Assembly: GCF_032341995.1 (NCBI RefSeq)
Contig: NZ_CP135439.1
Span: 1,550,001 to 1,614,000, forward strand
Length of the DNA stretch: 64,000 nt
Reading direction: 5' to 3'
Source: Domibacillus sp. DTU_2020_1001157_1_SI_ALB_TIR_016
Lineage (GTDB): Bacteria > Bacillota > Bacilli > Bacillales > Domibacillaceae
The position numbers and the translations under genes were made by a program. This document shows, piece after piece, positions 63,777 through 64,000 of the stretch. Position 1 is the stretch's first letter. Each line of letters starts with the position of its first letter. The notes beneath the pieces were generated by a model. The model was given only the letters and a program-made list of their open reading frames with translations, had not been told where the DNA came from and ran no database searches.

Positions 63777-63866
63777 TCACCCGTACACGAACTACGGGAA
63801 GCCTGGCACGAAATACGGGAATGAACCTGACCTGTTTCCAGAGACGTTGGATAGCCGGCAAGGATA
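63777..63866 (+). pseudogene. Remnant related to 61,954-62,097
   Basis: An open stretch encodes [20 protein letters not shown], then LFPETLDSRQG and a stop. It shares NYGKPGTKY and the L(F/Y)PE..D(N/S)R end with the remnant 1.7 kb upstream. It lacks a start codon. Confidence 0.45.
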
Positions 63867-63968
63867 AAGGGAAGAGTGCGGGCGCGCGAAAATTGGATGA
63901 AATGTGGCCAAATGTGTGACCAGGAAAACGAAAAATATTGCAGGGTGCGATCACAGTAATTTGCGTGA

Positions 63969-63999
63969 AAGAGGTGTTTAATAAGGCATCTCTTTTTTT
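63969..63999 (+). terminator. Terminator at the window end
   Basis: AAGAGGTG-TTTAATAAGG-CATCTCTT followed by TTTTTT. Confidence 0.75.
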
Positions 64000-64000
64000 C

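Overview
The window looks like a Bacillaceae chromosome (Bacillus or Domibacillus-like; genus not certain). The evidence is strong purine-rich Shine-Dalgarno sequences, frequent TTG/GTG starts, U-run terminators, and Bacillus-type genes: acetate kinase with an upstream cre, HemAT, a YxiN/DbpA-type helicase, an IDEAL-domain protein, an SDR with a SigB-like promoter, and nirBD with an Fnr-like box.

Bases 1 to about 22,860 are an AT-rich, decaying defence and mobile-element island. It holds an IS110 transposase preceded by a bridge-RNA-like leader, a broken IS3 element, a Septu-like ATPase/HNH pair, a large SF1 helicase, a McrA-like HNH protein, a tyrosine-integrase stump beside a tRNA-Val 3' fragment, a PD-(D/E)XK-like nuclease, an IS30 remnant, DUF1643, a frameshifted GmrSD-type protein, a zinc-ribbon/Vsr-like nuclease, a GIY-YIG-like protein, a frameshifted DUF6884-like gene and a HEPN-like protein. 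The island ends abruptly inside an HNH fragment at about 22,861, where base composition changes.

From 23 to 28 kb there is a sigma factor, a quinone oxidoreductase with a probable ATA start, and a small phage-like replication module (excisionase-like, DnaD-like, DnaB-like). From 28 to 47 kb is ordinary chromosome: two GGDEF-EAL proteins, an SLT/SH3/SLH wall protein, a ZIP transporter, a TVP38 protein, an SDR, an MFS exporter, an Rrf2 regulator, an OYE-type reductase with a tautomerase, a DEAD-box helicase and nirBD. From 51 to 59 kb are an MCP, a HAD phosphatase coupled to a diguanylate cyclase, HemAT and ackA.

The most unusual structure is a family of elements sitting in intrinsic terminators. 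At three places (37.9-38.4, 47.2-51.4 and 53.5-53.6 kb) an element with about 16-bp imperfect inverted ends is flanked on both sides by a copy of the same terminator hairpin. The 4.2-kb member carries a nested, inverted-repeat-bounded array of six single-gene units (CPCC protein, immunity-like and propeller-like proteins). The units are separated by about 90-100-bp repeats with inverted outer boxes and a central hairpin, which resembles an integron cassette array but has no visible integrase.

A second integration story is at ackA. Its last codons plus terminator are repeated perfectly (85 bp) 2.85 kb downstream, bracketing an element with a tyrosine integrase that is interrupted by one in-frame TAG. 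The far side of the second repeat begins like the left end of a related element, which suggests tandem accretion. A tRNA-Val 5' fragment lies in this segment. The window closes with an aminotransferase flanked by two related short remnants.
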